6,919 nt of DNA, taken from an uncultured Desulfomonile sp. (lineage in GTDB: Bacteria; Desulfobacterota; Desulfomonilia; Desulfomonilales; Desulfomonilaceae). The stretch covers positions 1 to 6,919 of the forward strand of contig CALDNG010000280.1 in NCBI GenBank assembly GCA_937915285.1, in the 5' to 3' direction. Positions within the stretch are counted from its first letter, which is position 1; every line of letters begins with the position of its first letter. Under the pieces are notes generated by a model. The model was given only the letters and a program-made list of their open reading frames with translations, made no database searches and was not told the DNA's origin. This document shows positions 6,653 through 6,919 of this stretch, in pieces. The position numbers were made by a program, and so were the translations under genes.

Positions 6653-6735
6653 ATTGCCCGCAAGATGGTCAATGTAGACAACACTCTGAAATATTTGATG
6701 AATTGACTAGACGATCCGCCATGGCAGCGTACATC

Positions 6736-6754
6736 GGCGTGTTCGATTCACGCC
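6736..6754 (+). other. T-arm-like hairpin upstream of the tRNA promoter
   Basis: GGCGTG (6736-6741) and CACGCC (6749-6754) pair perfectly around the 7-base loop TTCGATT. The loop fits the tRNA T-loop consensus TTCRANY and the inner five pairs match a T-stem in length. I found no matching D-arm, anticodon arm or acceptor stem around it, so it is not a tRNA gene. It may be a tRNA relic, part of the control region of the gene downstream, or chance. Confidence 0.35.
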
Positions 6755-6765
6755 CAGAAATAATG

Positions 6766-6794
6766 TTGACAACTTCCGGCTTAGGAGTTATTGT
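6766..6794 (+). promoter_or_regulatory. Sigma-70-type promoter of tRNA-Pro
   Basis: A perfect -35 hexamer TTGACA (6766-6771) is followed after exactly 17 bases by TATTGT (6789-6794), four of six matches to the -10 consensus. Transcription would start near 6801, about six bases before the mature tRNA 5' end. The tRNA therefore appears to have its own promoter, independent of plsB. Confidence 0.72.
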
Positions 6795-6806
6795 TGTGGC
6801 TTGCGT

Positions 6807-6883
6807 CGGGGCGTAGCGCAGCCTGGTAGCGTACCTGAATGGGGTTCAGGTGGTCGCTGGTTCAAATCCAGTCGCCCCGACCA
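6807..6883 (+). tRNA. tRNA-Pro, anticodon GGG
   Basis: This 77-base cloverleaf is complete. The acceptor stem CGGGGCG (6807-6813) pairs perfectly with CGCCCCG (6873-6879), followed by discriminator A and an encoded CCA (6881-6883). The D-stem is GCGC/GCGT; the anticodon stem CCTGA/TCAGG encloses the loop ATGGGGT with anticodon GGG at 6841-6843; the T-arm loop is TTCAAAT. The C1-G72 pair, A73 and G37 are characteristic of bacterial tRNA-Pro, and the whole closely resembles the E. coli GGG isoacceptor. It reads CCC and CCU proline codons. No terminator is visible in the 36 bases that follow before the window ends. Confidence 0.97.
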
Positions 6884-6919
6884 GCCTTCCTTAAAAGAAA
6901 TCCAATACCTAACAATTTG

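Noticed and set aside
6331..6684. 117-codon minus-strand ORF over the end of plsB
   Set aside because: It is antisense to conserved plsB C-terminal coding sequence; low-complexity Ser/Arg-rich translation is typical of a shadow frame.
6721..6816. 31-codon plus-strand ORF with a hydrophobic C-terminus running into the tRNA
   Set aside because: It has no ribosome-binding site, its last part overlaps the tRNA promoter and mature tRNA-Pro, and its stop is the TAG of the tRNA itself.
6807..6919. tRNA-Pro as an integration site with an attached genomic island
   Set aside because: No integrase and no repeat of the tRNA 3' end is visible; only 36 bases follow the tRNA, so the question cannot be judged here.

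Overview
The window looks like chromosomal backbone of a Gram-negative, sulfite- or sulfate-reducing bacterium, most likely a deltaproteobacterial (Desulfobacterota) lineage. The best evidence is a full-length DsrC that carries both redox cysteines near its C-terminus. A TolC-type outer-membrane protein and a PlsB-type glycerol-3-phosphate acyltransferase also point to a double-membraned proteobacterium-like cell. No transposase, integrase, phage gene, toxin-antitoxin pair or CRISPR array is visible.

Layout, left to right. (1) Positions 1-993, plus strand: the C-terminal part of a TolC-family outer-membrane efflux protein, cut by the window edge. One base after its stop begins a small exported helical protein of unknown function. 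The pair looks like the 3' end of an efflux or secretion operon. It ends at an intrinsic terminator at 1041-1065, which lies inside the coding sequence of the convergent gene. (2) Positions 1015-3059, minus strand: dsrC (3059 to 2742), its own hairpin-plus-U-tract terminator (2655-2720), then a 518-residue thiamine-diphosphate enzyme of the acetolactate synthase-like family (2571 to 1015). (3) Positions 3060-3338: a 279-base AT-rich intergenic stretch with only weak promoter and terminator candidates. (4) A divergent pair: a small exported TPR protein on the minus strand (3806 to 3339) and plsB on the plus strand (3995-6634), sharing a control region of about 190 bases. (5) Positions 6635-6919: a structured 3' end of plsB, a T-arm-like hairpin, a good sigma-70-type promoter, and a complete tRNA-Pro(GGG) gene with encoded CCA.

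The genes do not form one pathway. They cover envelope export (TolC plus small partner), sulfur respiration (DsrC, the protein that carries sulfur from DsrAB as a trisulfide), a TPP-dependent 2-oxo acid reaction of unknown substrate, the first acylation of phospholipid synthesis (PlsB), and translation (tRNA-Pro). I found no convincing undescribed multi-gene system. The points most worth a second look are the TolC-linked small protein, the terminator embedded in a conserved coding motif of the opposing gene, and the strand-specific wobble pairs in the dsrC terminator.
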